Assembly (NCBI GenBank): GCA_018265615.1
Contig: JABLYX010000054.1
Coordinates: forward strand, 1-33,570
Source: Lentisphaeria bacterium
GTDB taxonomy: Bacteria > Verrucomicrobiota > Lentisphaeria > Victivallales > Victivallaceae
Reading direction: 5' to 3'
Length of the DNA: 33,570 bases
The notes under the pieces were generated by a model. It searched no databases. It saw only the letters and a program-made list of their open reading frames with translations, and was not told where the DNA came from. Positions 1 to 6,792 of the stretch are shown piece after piece. The position numbers and the translations under genes are program-made. Numbering within the stretch: position 1 is the stretch's first letter; the number at the start of each line of letters is the position of its first letter.

Positions 1-41
1 AAAATCGGATACTTCCCGTTCCAGCATTTTTCTTCGCTCAT
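1..41 (-). CDS. 5' end of an unidentified phage gene, cut by the window edge
   Basis: An ATG at 39-41 overlaps the TGA stop of the methyltransferase frame (ATGA) and opens a frame beginning MSEEKCWNGKYPI that runs off the left edge. The coupling to the previous gene matches the rest of this operon, so it is probably the next early gene. Only 13 residues are visible, too few to assign a function. Confidence 0.45.
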   Translation of the reverse strand, partial: MSEEKCWNGKYPI

Positions 42-1011
42 CTCAAATTCTCCTTCAAAACCTCTTCGAACGCCATGACGAACTCGGCGGCGACCTGCGG
101 AACGACGGCGTTTCCGTATCCTTTCAGCAGCATGGCGCGGCCTTCTTTCCGCGTCGTGAGCGGGAAGCCGCCCTCTTCCGAAATGCGGCAAGTCCCGCCT
201 CCGTCCACTCCTTCGGGAATCCCATCAGCCACGCCGAAAAGCAGGGATTCAGCCGGAATCCGCCGCACTTTCCCGTCCCGGCAGTACGCGAGCCGGAACC
301 CGGACCAGGAGAAAGACTTTCCATACCTCCCGACCCAGCAGAGAATTGATCGGAACATTCACCTCCATTCCGTCTTTCCAATCCCGTGACGTCGCGGTCG
401 GCCATGCCGCGAGCGCCGCCGCCTGCGTTTGCAGATGCGTCGATTTTTCCACCGGACGCCCTGAGGTTCTCGGCAAGGCGAAATCTCCGTCCGATGCTTT
501 CGGCGTCATCCACGCGAACGCCTCCCCAATAAAGCCGCAGTCTCCGGTGCGGCGCTCCGACGCTGTGTGCGCCCAGTACCGCCGCCCCGACGGCGTAGTT
601 TTCTGCTTCCATGTCTGCGTATACTCGATCGAGCCAGCCATGGCGAATCGCGTTTTCAACCTGTTCGCCAAACACGCGGTCAGGGCGGCGCTGGCGGATA
701 AGCTCGGCGAACACGGGCCACAAGTCGCGTTCGTCGCGGGTTCCGCGCTGCTTTCCGGCGGTGCTGAACGGCTGGCAGGGACACGATCCCGTCCAAACGG
801 GCCGTTCGTCCGGCCATCCGGCGAGACGGAGCGCGAGGCTCCATCCGCCGATTCCGGCGAAAAAGTGACATTGGGCATATCCTCGAAGGTCATCTGCCTG
901 AACATCGGTGATGCTCCTTTCGTCCACGTCGCCCGGCGGAATCAGGCCGGCGGCGATCAGCTCCCGCAGTTGCGCCGCCGCGTCCGGGTCGAATTCGTTG
1001 TAGTAGTTCAT
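38..1011 (-). pseudogene. Phage-type cytosine-5 DNA methyltransferase, frameshifted
   Basis: Transfers a methyl group from SAM to C5 of cytosine in DNA; in phages this usually protects against host restriction. The first frame, from ATG 1011, carries motif I (FAGIGG, residues 51-56), the catalytic PCQ (Cys79), a motif VI-like GEQVEN (115-120) and motif VIII PHRRLR (154-159). It then runs into sequence that is not methyltransferase-like. The expected C-terminus (CRDGKVRRIP, then the motif X region GYGNAVVPQVAAEF) is in another frame of the same strand, ending at 38. Joining the two needs one added base, most likely within about 303-325 near the short A and T runs. This is either a real 1-nt deletion or an assembly error. 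The family assignment is firm; whether the gene is dead is not. Confidence 0.8.
124..905 (-). other. Overprinted ORF inside the methyltransferase gene, also frameshifted
   Basis: A second frame on the same strand starts at ATG 905 (MFRQMTFEDMPNVTF) and stays open to 249. It includes TWKQKTTPSGRRYWAHTAS and AWPTATSRDWKDG, then NSLLGREVW. Its natural-looking end, LNPCFSAWLMGFPKEW, is in the methyltransferase's first frame and stops at 124. I recall proteins combining these motifs encoded next to or over phage cytosine methyltransferases; their function is unknown to me. The same single-base insertion that repairs the methyltransferase also joins these two halves. Seen: the motifs and frames. 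Inferred: that this is a translated, selected protein and not a by-product of codon constraint. Confidence 0.5.
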
Positions 1012-1014
1012 GAT

Positions 1015-1095
1015 TCACCACAAATACCGTTCGCTGATTTTTTTTTGCGCTTCTTCGGATTCCGTTTTCCCTTCCCGTGAAAAGTACAGTTTCAT
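1015..1095 (-). CDS. Possible 26-aa early peptide
   Basis: A short frame (MKLYFSREGKTESEEAQ...) begins at an ATG overlapping the stop of the preceding gene (ATGA) and ends 3 nt before the methyltransferase start. The weak GAAGGG upstream could be a ribosome-binding site. It fits the coupled operon, but it is very short and charged and has no recognisable family, so it could be chance. Confidence 0.35.
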   Translation of the reverse strand: MKLYFSREGKTESEEAQKKISERYLW

Positions 1096-1718
1096 TTTGC
1101 CGGCCCTTCGTTTCGCTTCATCCGCGCGACAATCGCCTGGTCGCCGCCCATGGCCGCGAGCGGGGGGCGGTTGTTCCGCCGGCAGTAGTCGTCGACCTGC
1201 GCCGGCCAGTCCGGATGCTCCGGGCGGATCGAGAGCGGCAGGCCGTTCGATTCGATCCGGCGCCCGAGCTCCGGACGGAAGCGGCCGGAACACGCCGGAC
1301 ACTTCGCGAGCTCCACGCCCCGGAACTCCCGCCAGGCGCGCTCCCGGAAATCCTCCGGCCAGCGGATGCGCTCCGCGTCCCCGGCCAGCGGGGCGAGCAC
1401 GAAGAGCACGCCCGGACCGAAGCAGACGCCGCAGACGGTCCCGGCTCCGAACCGGCGCATCTCCCGCTCCTGCCGGATGCGGTCGAGCTCAGCGTAGTAC
1501 GAGCGCCGGACCTGTCCGAGCGTCGGACGTTTCGCCGGCTCCATGTTGTCGAGCGCCGCGGCGTAGCGGTCGATGTGCGGCTGAAGCGCCGCCCTCAGAA
1601 CTGCCATGTTCTTCACCTCCTGCTCGACGAATTTCAGCCACTCCTTCGGCCCGTCGTTTTCGGTCATCCGCCCGAAATTTGCGCTGTAAAGCGCGATGAA
1701 CTCCTGCCAGTCGGCCAT
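1092..1718 (-). CDS. Hypothetical phage early protein with two Cys pairs
   Basis: 208 aa starting MADWQEFIALYSANFGRM. I prefer the ATG at 1718 to the one at 1730 because GGAGG lies 5 nt upstream and the preceding gene's TGA at 1721-1723 falls immediately before it. The N-terminal half is helical and acidic; the C-terminal half has CGVC (about residue 95) and CPAC (about residue 142), which could form a small zinc-binding unit. It lies between the replication-initiator-like gene and the methyltransferase. I do not recognise the family. Confidence 0.7.
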   Translation of the reverse strand: MADWQEFIALYSANFGRMTENDGPKEWLKFVEQEVKNMAVLRAALQPHIDRYAAALDNMEPAKRPTLGQVRRSYYAELDRIRQEREMRRFGAGTVCGVCFGPGVLFVLAPLAGDAERIRWPEDFRERAWREFRGVELAKCPACSGRFRPELGRRIESNGLPLSIRPEHPDWPAQVDDYCRRNNRPPLAAMGGDQAIVARMKRNEGPAK

Positions 1719-1720
1719 AG

Positions 1721-2497
1721 TCACCTCCATGTGCCCGGGTTTGTCGCGTCAAAGCCGCCCAAACTGCTGCCTGTGCTCTGCATCCAGGTCGCCGGATCTT
1801 CGAGATAACGCCCCTCGGCGAACCACTTCTTGCACGGAGCGATGAAGCGCTTCCGGTTCGCCGGCCACTTCGCCACGGCATCGGCGTAATCCTGTACCGC
1901 CGCATTCAGGCGGGAGATGACCGTTTCGACGGTTTCGCCGGGCTTGTCCGATTCGCGCTGAATGGCCTCGACGATGGCGCCGACGTCGTCGTAGAGGTTG
2001 AGTTTCCGGGGATGCCGTTCGCGGATTTTCTCCGCCTCCTGCCGAATCCGGGAATTCTCCGCGCCCGCGCTCTCTCTCTTTTTCTCTTCTCCTTCCCCTT
2101 CTACTTCAGGCGGCGCTTCGCCGCATTCTGCGGCATTCTGCGGCGGATTGCCGCAAGGTGGCGCGAACCGTCCGTCTTCGTCCGGAAATTTTGCCTTCCT
2201 GGTTCTGAGTCGCTGTCCATATTTCCTGATCTCAACGAAAGGCTTGCCGCTGACTCGGTCAGTGTATTCGCGGAGCAATCCGGCTTTCACGCACTCGGCG
2301 ATCCAGCGGGAAATGTCGGCGTCTCTCAAGCCGTCCTTGAGGGGAAAAAGCAGGGACTTGATCAATCTGGGATTTCCATGAAAACGTCCGAAATCATCTG
2401 CCTTCATAATCAGGCGGGTGAACAGACATTCCGCCGCCCAGTCAAGCTGGTTGACTGCCTCGGAGTCGGTCCAATCGCGTAACATTCGTTCAGGCAT
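1721..2497 (-). CDS. Putative phage replication-initiator/replisome-organiser protein
   Basis: 258 aa. The N-terminal ~90 residues (WAAECLFTRLIMKADDFGRF, then IAECVKAGLLREY) resemble the winged-helix N-terminus of phage replisome organisers such as DnaD/Rep-like early proteins. A Glu-rich linker (about residues 125-150) is followed by a helical C-terminal domain ending in WFAEGRYLEDPATW. The start ATG abuts the TAA of the upstream gene (TAAATG), with AAGGA further upstream. Its position, downstream of recombination genes and before a DNA methyltransferase, fits replication. The role is inferred from layout and fold resemblance; no catalytic motif is visible. Confidence 0.6.
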   Translation of the reverse strand: MPERMLRDWTDSEAVNQLDWAAECLFTRLIMKADDFGRFHGNPRLIKSLLFPLKDGLRDADISRWIAECVKAGLLREYTDRVSGKPFVEIRKYGQRLRTRKAKFPDEDGRFAPPCGNPPQNAAECGEAPPEVEGEGEEKKRESAGAENSRIRQEAEKIRERHPRKLNLYDDVGAIVEAIQRESDKPGETVETVISRLNAAVQDYADAVAKWPANRKRFIAPCKKWFAEGRYLEDPATWMQSTGSSLGGFDATNPGTWR

Positions 2498-2689
2498 TTA
2501 AAACAATTCCTTCTGTTCAAACTTCACCGGCTCTCGTTTTACGACGGGAGCCGCCGTCGCAATTTTCCGGAAGACCGCCGTCCGGCGGCACCGCTCACAA
2601 TCAACTTGTGCCGGATCGCGGATCATGGGCGAGTGCCCCGGGATTTCCCCGCACGCGATCCGCCCGGCCGTGTAAAGATGGGTTTTCAT
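2498..2689 (-). CDS. Small Cys-containing phage protein
   Basis: 63 aa beginning MKTHLYTAGRIACGEIPGHS and ending in a Lys/Glu-rich tail. It has a CERC pair near residue 37 and an isolated Cys near residue 13. The ATG at 2689 has GGAGG upstream and overlaps the stop of the preceding gene. Possibly a small nucleic-acid-binding early protein; no family recognised. Confidence 0.6.
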   Translation of the reverse strand: MKTHLYTAGRIACGEIPGHSPMIRDPAQVDCERCRRTAVFRKIATAAPVVKREPVKFEQKELF

Positions 2690-2931
2690 CTCGACACCCT
2701 CCGGGCGATTGTTTCGCCGCCGATGCTCCGCCACCATTCGACGAGCCGCTCGAAACGGGCGGCGGCATCGGGACGGCGGATGCGTTCGATCTCGTGCCTT
2801 TTCGCGCGGGCGGCGGCCCGGTGACGGGCGTTCTTTTCGGCCTCGCACCTCGGGCAGTACGCCCGCCCCGGAACGCGCGGGGCTACCTTGCAGCACGCGC
2901 ACGGCGCATCATTTCCAAGTCTCCTTCTCAT
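2686..2931 (-). CDS. Small basic zinc-finger-like phage protein
   Basis: 81 aa. The N-terminus carries CACC (residues 11-14) and YCPRC (about residues 25-29), an arrangement able to bind one zinc ion. An Arg/Ala-rich helix (AAARAKRHEIERIRR) and a Trp-containing C-terminus follow. Start and stop both overlap neighbours in the ATGA manner, indicating translational coupling. The composition suggests DNA binding, but this is only inferred. Confidence 0.6.
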   Translation of the reverse strand: MRRRLGNDAPCACCKVAPRVPGRAYCPRCEAEKNARHRAAARAKRHEIERIRRPDAAARFERLVEWWRSIGGETIARRVSR

Positions 2932-3257
2932 GATTCAACCTCTTCGATGACATACTCCGGAAGCTGCCGGAACATCTCCCTGATCACCCGGTCAAGCCTC
3001 TGAATCTCCCGATCCAGCTCCGGGCGCGGCGTATCGAAATGGGCGTCGAGAATCTGCCGAAGCAGGGCGTCCGGCACATCCGGCTTTTTCCAGACCGGGA
3101 ACAGTTGTAATATGTTTCCTGGGTCTTTGTCGTGAATGCCAGAACCTATTACAAGTTCGCCGTCCCGGTAACGCCGCAAGGCACAGGCGATGACCTTCGC
3201 GCCGTTCCCGCGCGAAAACCGCTCGATCTGCCGCTTGTACAGCCGCACGCTGCTCAT
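2928..3257 (-). CDS. Hypothetical phage early protein
   Basis: 109 aa starting MSSVRLYKRQIERFSRG. I place the start at ATG 3257, preceded by GGAGG at good spacing, not at the TTG at 3296, which has no spacing to its purine-rich tract. The N-terminus is basic and the C-terminal ~40 residues form a predicted charged helix (LDREIQRLDRVIREMFRQL). No family recognised. It lies downstream of recT in the recombination/replication operon. Confidence 0.6.
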   Translation of the reverse strand: MSSVRLYKRQIERFSRGNGAKVIACALRRYRDGELVIGSGIHDKDPGNILQLFPVWKKPDVPDALLRQILDAHFDTPRPELDREIQRLDRVIREMFRQLPEYVIEEVES

Positions 3258-3310
3258 GCCCGTTCCTCCGGTTTTCTGTATCCGATCATCTGTCAACCTC
3301 TTCCAAAAGC

Positions 3311-3334
3311 CGCCGTTTTTACCGGAGAACGGCG
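3311..3334 (-). terminator. Hairpin after recT, possible weak terminator or processing site
   Basis: CGCCGTT (3311-3317) and AACGGCG (3328-3334) form a 7-bp stem with a 10-nt loop. On the minus strand a short GCTTTT follows. It sits in the only sizeable gap (about 100 nt) in this part of the early operon. The U-tract is poor, so attenuation or RNA processing is as likely as termination. Confidence 0.35.
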
Positions 3335-3360
3335 AAACTCCTTCCGGGTTGGAGGACCGG

Positions 3361-4371
3361 TTAAATCAGATTCCCGTCTTCGGCCGGATGGACCGCCCAT
3401 TCGGCGACCGCATCGACCAGCGCGGGCATGCTCTCCGTCACATACTTGCGCCAGTCTTCCGGATATTTGTCGAGCTCGTCGAGCTTGACAGAGCCGGTCA
3501 GGACCTTTTTGTGACGGAGAAATTTCTCCACATCTTCAACCGAGATCGGGACTTTGCGGGACGCGATCTCCGCTTTCAGCCTCTCCGAAAACGCCGGGGA
3601 TTCCTCGACGACTTCGGCGTCGACCGGAGCCTCTTCCGGCTTCCGGATGCCGAGTTTGTCTTTGAGCCGCCGGCTCGCAGAGCTCCGGGACGGATTAGCC
3701 TCTGGCGGCGTGACGTTGACCGGTTCGCCCGGGAGCTCGTCGTCCGAATAGACGCCGAGGATCGCGCCGGGCTTGTACAGCCGGGTCCACCGCTTCACGG
3801 CGAGATAGGCAAGCTGCTGCCGGGGGTCGGATGCCCACAGCGTGGAGTTCCGCACCGTCGCCTGAACCAGCAGCAGCTCGAGCACGCGCGGCTCCGTCTC
3901 TCCTTTCAGCGTGGCGCTGACCCGGACGCCGCAACCGATCTCGTCCGCCGGACTCCATCCGGGCGCCTGGTATTTGCCGTTCTTCCCCTCTTTCCACTGG
4001 AATTTGCCGACCACCTTTTCCCAAGGTCCGAACCACTCGTAATGGAAAGCGCCCGTGATGTGCTTTTCGACCACGGCATTGACCAGTTGCGCCTCATAAC
4101 CGAGAACGCCGTTGATCAGGTGAGTCTTCTGGGCGACGGCGAACGGATTCATCCCCCACATCATCGACTGCATGACGATGGCGAAGCAATCGCCCTTATT
4201 GCCGGCCAGATGGCGCGGGACGGTACATGCGCCGGAGGCCATCACTTCGGCAAGCTGATTCATCATTGCGAAGCGCTCCGGGTTGAACACCATTTCGTTG
4301 AGCTGGACATCCATGATTTCCGCGGCTCCGCCGGGAACCACCGCAATTTCCTGCTGTTTCATCTGTTCCAT
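3361..4371 (-). CDS. recT: RecT-family single-strand annealing protein
   Basis: 336 aa. RecT proteins bind ssDNA left by a partner exonuclease and anneal it to a complementary strand during phage recombination. The region PERFAMMNQLAEVMASG...GDCFAIVMQSMMWGMNPFAVA, followed by GYEAQLVNAVVEKH, is typical of the RecT N-terminal half; the C-terminal ~90 residues are a variable acidic tail. The open frame extends upstream to 4791, but the start is ATG 4371, preceded by AGGAGG; the longer frame is antisense-like low-complexity sequence. A YqaJ-type exonuclease gene lies 20 nt upstream, the usual partner. Confidence 0.9.
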   Translation of the reverse strand: MEQMKQQEIAVVPGGAAEIMDVQLNEMVFNPERFAMMNQLAEVMASGACTVPRHLAGNKGDCFAIVMQSMMWGMNPFAVAQKTHLINGVLGYEAQLVNAVVEKHITGAFHYEWFGPWEKVVGKFQWKEGKNGKYQAPGWSPADEIGCGVRVSATLKGETEPRVLELLLVQATVRNSTLWASDPRQQLAYLAVKRWTRLYKPGAILGVYSDDELPGEPVNVTPPEANPSRSSASRRLKDKLGIRKPEEAPVDAEVVEESPAFSERLKAEIASRKVPISVEDVEKFLRHKKVLTGSVKLDELDKYPEDWRKYVTESMPALVDAVAEWAVHPAEDGNLI

Positions 4372-4391
4372 TTTTCCGATCCTCCTGATGG

Positions 4392-5321
4392 TTATTTCAA
4401 AATGAACGGGCGGGCGCCCGGTCTGACGTCGATGCGGGTGTGCTTCGTGATGATCCCGGCCGGGACCGGGAGCTCGGCGGCGATCGCGTCCCAGTCGGTG
4501 ACCACCGTCTGACGGTCTTTGTTCGGCTTCCAGGTCGCGATCTTTTCGCCGGAGCGGGAGAACAGTACCTCGTTTTCCGCCATGGAAATTTTCAGCCGGG
4601 CGGTCAGCTCCTTCTCGACCTCCTCGGCGGTCTTCCGCTGCTCCTTCGCGTTCCGGAGCTTCGCGGCCAGCGCCTCGATCTCCGGCGTGGCGGTGACGGA
4701 CGAACCGGCGACGGCCCGAAACACGTCCGAGAGGTCGTCGGCCGGAGTCAGCGGCGGCGGGACGTCCCGGATCACGTGTTCCCGCCACCATTCGACACAG
4801 CGGGCGGCACAGAACTCCGCCAGCTCGCGGTCGTACGGGATCTCATAATCGCGATACTCGTTGCCGCCGATCAGGACGGCGAGAAACCCCTCGCGCTCTC
4901 CGGTTATGGAGTAATAGTGCTGAACCTGAGTCAGGTAGTACTCCGGCACCTCGTCGCTGCCCTCGTCGCCCCACAGATGGCGCGTGAACTTGTCGGCGGT
5001 CTTGCATTCGAGGATGCCGCCGCCCACGATGCGCCGGTCGATGTTGCCGATCAGTTCCGGATGCTCCGGATGGCGGAACATCCGGTTCCGGCGCTGGACC
5101 TTCAACCCGCGGCGGGCGGAAAACTCATCCGCCACGACCTGCTCGAGCACGTTGCCGAAGTGGAGCCGCTCGTCGTCGCCCTCGTCGACGGCGACGCGCC
5201 CGGTCTTCTCCTGCCACACCTGATAAGCGGTTTTCCACCGGGAAAGGCCGAGGATCGCGGCCACGTCGGAGCCGCCGATCCCGGACCGGCGTTCTTTCAA
5301 AAACTGTTCACGTGTTCTCAT
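4392..5321 (-). CDS. YqaJ-family phage exonuclease
   Basis: 309 aa. A PD-(D/E)XK nuclease that resects double-stranded ends 5' to 3' to feed RecT. The N-terminus has the family signature GIGGSDVAAILGLSRW (14-29) followed by TAYQVWQEKTG. The catalytic site is visible as Asp95 (GNID) and Glu105-x-Lys107 (ILECKTAD), with a downstream TQVQHYYSITG segment. The length is normal. The start ATG overlaps the stop of the hexapeptide-repeat gene (ATGA) and has a strong GGAGG. With recT it forms a complete two-component recombinase. Confidence 0.9.
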   Translation of the reverse strand: MRTREQFLKERRSGIGGSDVAAILGLSRWKTAYQVWQEKTGRVAVDEGDDERLHFGNVLEQVVADEFSARRGLKVQRRNRMFRHPEHPELIGNIDRRIVGGGILECKTADKFTRHLWGDEGSDEVPEYYLTQVQHYYSITGEREGFLAVLIGGNEYRDYEIPYDRELAEFCAARCVEWWREHVIRDVPPPLTPADDLSDVFRAVAGSSVTATPEIEALAAKLRNAKEQRKTAEEVEKELTARLKISMAENEVLFSRSGEKIATWKPNKDRQTVVTDWDAIAAELPVPAGIITKHTRIDVRPGARPFILK

Positions 5322-5902
5322 TGATCCTCCCCCCTTCGAGCAAAGCGCCTTTCGATCAGGTCCGCAATGGCGAGGTATTCGATCGCGAACGGCGTATTGC
5401 CGTGCCGCTCACTGACCTTCTTGCGGAACTCTTCGAGCGATCCGGAGAAGCACCCGCAATGGATCACAATTCCATCCGTGCAATTGAAAGCATACATCGT
5501 ACGGTTTGCGGAGCCGAATCCGCCGAAAGACACCATCGGATATCCCGGAGCGGCAACATGACCGTCTTCGAAGCTGCAACGCCCGCCGAAGCTGCACCAC
5601 TCGCCGAAGCGGCACCCCTCGCCGAAGCGGCACCCCTCGCCGAAGCGGCACCCCTCGCCGAAGCGGCACCACCCGCCGAAGCTGCACCCCTCGCCGAAGC
5701 TGCACCGCCCGCCGAAGCTGCACCACTCGCCGAAGCGGCACCCTGCTCCGAAGCTGCACCCCTCGCCGAAGCGGCACCCCTCGCCGAAGCGGAACTTTCC
5801 CGGAAAGCTTTCGATTCCGGTGTAATCCCCCGCGGGGCACAGGAGCCGCCCGTTCTCATCTTTCTCGAACTTGCTCAGGTCTTCAACCGTATACTTTTTC
5901 AT
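5318..5902 (-). CDS. Hexapeptide-repeat phage protein, predicted left-handed beta-helix
   Basis: 194 aa from ATG 5902, chosen because GGAGG lies upstream and the ATG overlaps the preceding small gene's stop; the open frame to 6004 is not needed. A short N-terminal segment leads into 13 tandem hexads (residues 39-116) of the form F-G-x-x-C-x, with 12 Cys spaced exactly six apart. This matches the left-handed beta-helix hexapeptide rule ([LIV]-[GAED]-x2-[STAV]-x) with Phe and Cys in the two inward positions. The C-terminal ~75 residues (SANRTMYAFNCTDGIVIHCGCF...LEEFRKKV) resemble a domain I recall from other phage repeat proteins, of unknown function. Role unknown. Confidence 0.8.
   Translation of the reverse strand: MKKYTVEDLSKFEKDENGRLLCPAGDYTGIESFPGKFRFGEGCRFGEGCSFGAGCRFGEWCSFGGRCSFGEGCSFGGWCRFGEGCRFGEGCRFGEGCRFGEWCSFGGRCSFEDGHVAAPGYPMVSFGGFGSANRTMYAFNCTDGIVIHCGCFSGSLEEFRKKVSERHGNTPFAIEYLAIADLIERRFARRGEDQ
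5555..5788 (-). repeat. 13 x 18-bp coding tandem repeat
   Basis: Thirteen imperfect 18-bp units, each encoding one hexapeptide of the beta-helix protein. Third-position changes and Arg/Ser or Gly/Trp swaps separate the units. Because 18 is a multiple of three, every frame on both strands stays open across the array. Copy number is likely to vary by slippage. Confidence 0.9.
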
Positions 5903-6033
5903 TCTTCCGTGTCCTCCATTTCCGCTTCCGCTTTCTCGCTTTCGTCCTCCGGGTCCCCGAGCCAGTCGTCGGGAGGCTCCGAAAAGACGTGATCGTAATA
6001 CCACGCCGCGGCGCGGTCGAATCCGTAACTCAT
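5899..6033 (-). CDS. Small acidic phage protein, 44 aa
   Basis: Starts MSYGFDRAAAWYYDHVF and ends in an acidic tail (EAEMEDTEE). GGGAGGG lies upstream of ATG 6033. The ATG overlaps the previous gene's stop and its own TGA overlaps the start of the repeat protein, so it is coupled on both sides. Gene-like composition and double coupling support it despite the length. No family known to me. Confidence 0.65.
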   Translation of the reverse strand: MSYGFDRAAAWYYDHVFSEPPDDWLGDPEDESEKAEAEMEDTEE

Positions 6034-6188
6034 GCCGCGGCCCTCCCGATCAGGATGCCGAGCGCGACGAGCGCGGCGGCGGCGATGATCAGCAGCGCGG
6101 CGCGGTCGAGAGCGGCGCGGCGGCGGCGCTTTGCGGAGCGGAGCGCGATGGCGCGTTCCGATCCGATCAGGCTCAGATGAGGCGGCAT
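6030..6188 (-). CDS. Small single-pass membrane protein, 52 aa
   Basis: MPPHLSLIGSERAIALRSAK, then a basic stretch (KRRRRAALDR) and one hydrophobic helix (AALLIIAAAALVALGILIG) at the C-terminus. The start at 6188 has AGGGGGG upstream; an in-frame ATG at 6227 lacks one. Predicted N-in with the basic residues on the cytoplasmic side. Overlaps both neighbours. Confidence 0.6.
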   Translation of the reverse strand: MPPHLSLIGSERAIALRSAKRRRRAALDRAALLIIAAAALVALGILIGRAAA

Positions 6189-6409
6189 ACTTTCCCCCCT
6201 TTCCGGATGCAGTGGATGCTCTCCCATGCGTTGAGGTAGTTGAAAAATCCGTCGACCCAGTCGTCCCCGAAGACGGCGACGAGGTTCGGGTTGTTGCGGT
6301 AGAGCTCGACCTTCCCCTCCCTGACGGCGTCAGCGGCGGCCTCGCGCCCGCACTCGTAATCGACGTTTCCGCCGGCGCGGACGATCTCCATAACGCGTTC
6401 TTTCGTCAT
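6173..6409 (-). CDS. Hypothetical phage protein, 78 aa
   Basis: MTKERVMEIVRAGGNVDYEC, then EAAADAVREGKVELYRNNP and a C-terminus with DDWVDGFFNYLNAW. GGAGG sits about 7 nt before ATG 6409. Soluble, mixed alpha/beta composition. It is among the first genes downstream of RNA module 1. No family recognised. Confidence 0.65.
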   Translation of the reverse strand: MTKERVMEIVRAGGNVDYECGREAAADAVREGKVELYRNNPNLVAVFGDDWVDGFFNYLNAWESIHCIRKGGKVCRLI

Positions 6410-6428
6410 TGGATGACCTCCGTCGCGG

Positions 6429-6539
6429 TTACAGGACGCGCCAGAGCGCGACGGCGGAAACCAGCAGCGCCAGCAGCGCGACGGCCAGTGCGGCGGCGGC
6501 GACGGTCCGTACGGAGACGGTGAGCGGATCGTTCTGCAT
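6429..6539 (-). CDS. Tiny membrane protein after RNA module 1 (36 aa)
   Basis: MQNDPLTVSVRTVAAAALAV followed by more hydrophobic sequence ending WRVL: one transmembrane helix after a short N-terminus. GAGGAGG precedes ATG 6539, which comes 2 nt after the stop of the 64-aa ORF. A paralogous tiny protein follows RNA module 2 (7041-7139; both share VRTVA at the helix start), so this is a kept gene pair, not chance. Confidence 0.65.
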   Translation of the reverse strand: MQNDPLTVSVRTVAAAALAVALLALLVSAVALWRVL

Positions 6540-6541
6540 CT

Positions 6542-6736
6542 TCACGCCTCCTCGAGCCTGTCGGCGAGCTCTTCGACCGTGACGATGAGACGCGCCAGCT
6601 GGATTTCGGGGAGCCGCAATTTGCGGTACTCGCGGGATTTGCCGACGGTTGCCCGGAGCGCGACGCGCCGGGAGCGGCGGATGGCGTCGCGGAGTTCCGC
6701 CGCGACCAGTTCGGATGACAATGCGCGATTGTCCAT
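6542..6736 (-). CDS. Small helical protein directly controlled by RNA module 1 (64 aa)
   Basis: First ORF downstream of module 1; its ribosome-binding site AAGGAGG lies within the X' element. Sequence MDNRALSSELVAAELRDAIR, then SRRVALRATVGK and LPEIQLARLIVTVEELADRLEE. It is paralogous to the 67-aa ORF at 7143-7346 (shared SRRVALR and EIQLARL.VT blocks). By analogy with P1 icd or P4 eta/kil, it may be the coupled leader gene whose translation is blocked by antisense RNA. Function otherwise unknown. Confidence 0.7.
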   Translation of the reverse strand: MDNRALSSELVAAELRDAIRRSRRVALRATVGKSREYRKLRLPEIQLARLIVTVEELADRLEEA

Positions 6737-6740
6737 GCTG

Positions 6741-6753
6741 CCTCCTTGTTGCG
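6741..6753 (-). promoter_or_regulatory. Module 1 target X' overlapping the Shine-Dalgarno
   Basis: On the minus strand CGCAACAAG (6753-6745) runs into AAGGAGG, 5 nt before ATG 6736. The nine bases are perfectly complementary to segment Y in the module 1 terminator loop (6819-6827). Pairing would hide the ribosome-binding site. It corresponds to seqC of P4 or the icd target of P1 c4. Confidence 0.65.
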
Positions 6754-6792
6754 AGGTCTTTCAGTTGCCTTTCCCGCGCTTTCCAAGGCACG

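Noticed and set aside
346..1080. 244-aa plus-strand ORF over the methyltransferase
   Set aside because: Antisense to methyltransferase motifs; no start signal.
5555..5788. CRISPR-like array
   Set aside because: The units are contiguous 18-bp coding repeats with no spacers and no cas genes.
5312..5992. 226-aa plus-strand ORF rich in Ala-Pro-Leu-Ala-Glu repeats
   Set aside because: Antisense shadow of the 18-bp coding repeats; all frames stay open there, and there is no ribosome-binding site.
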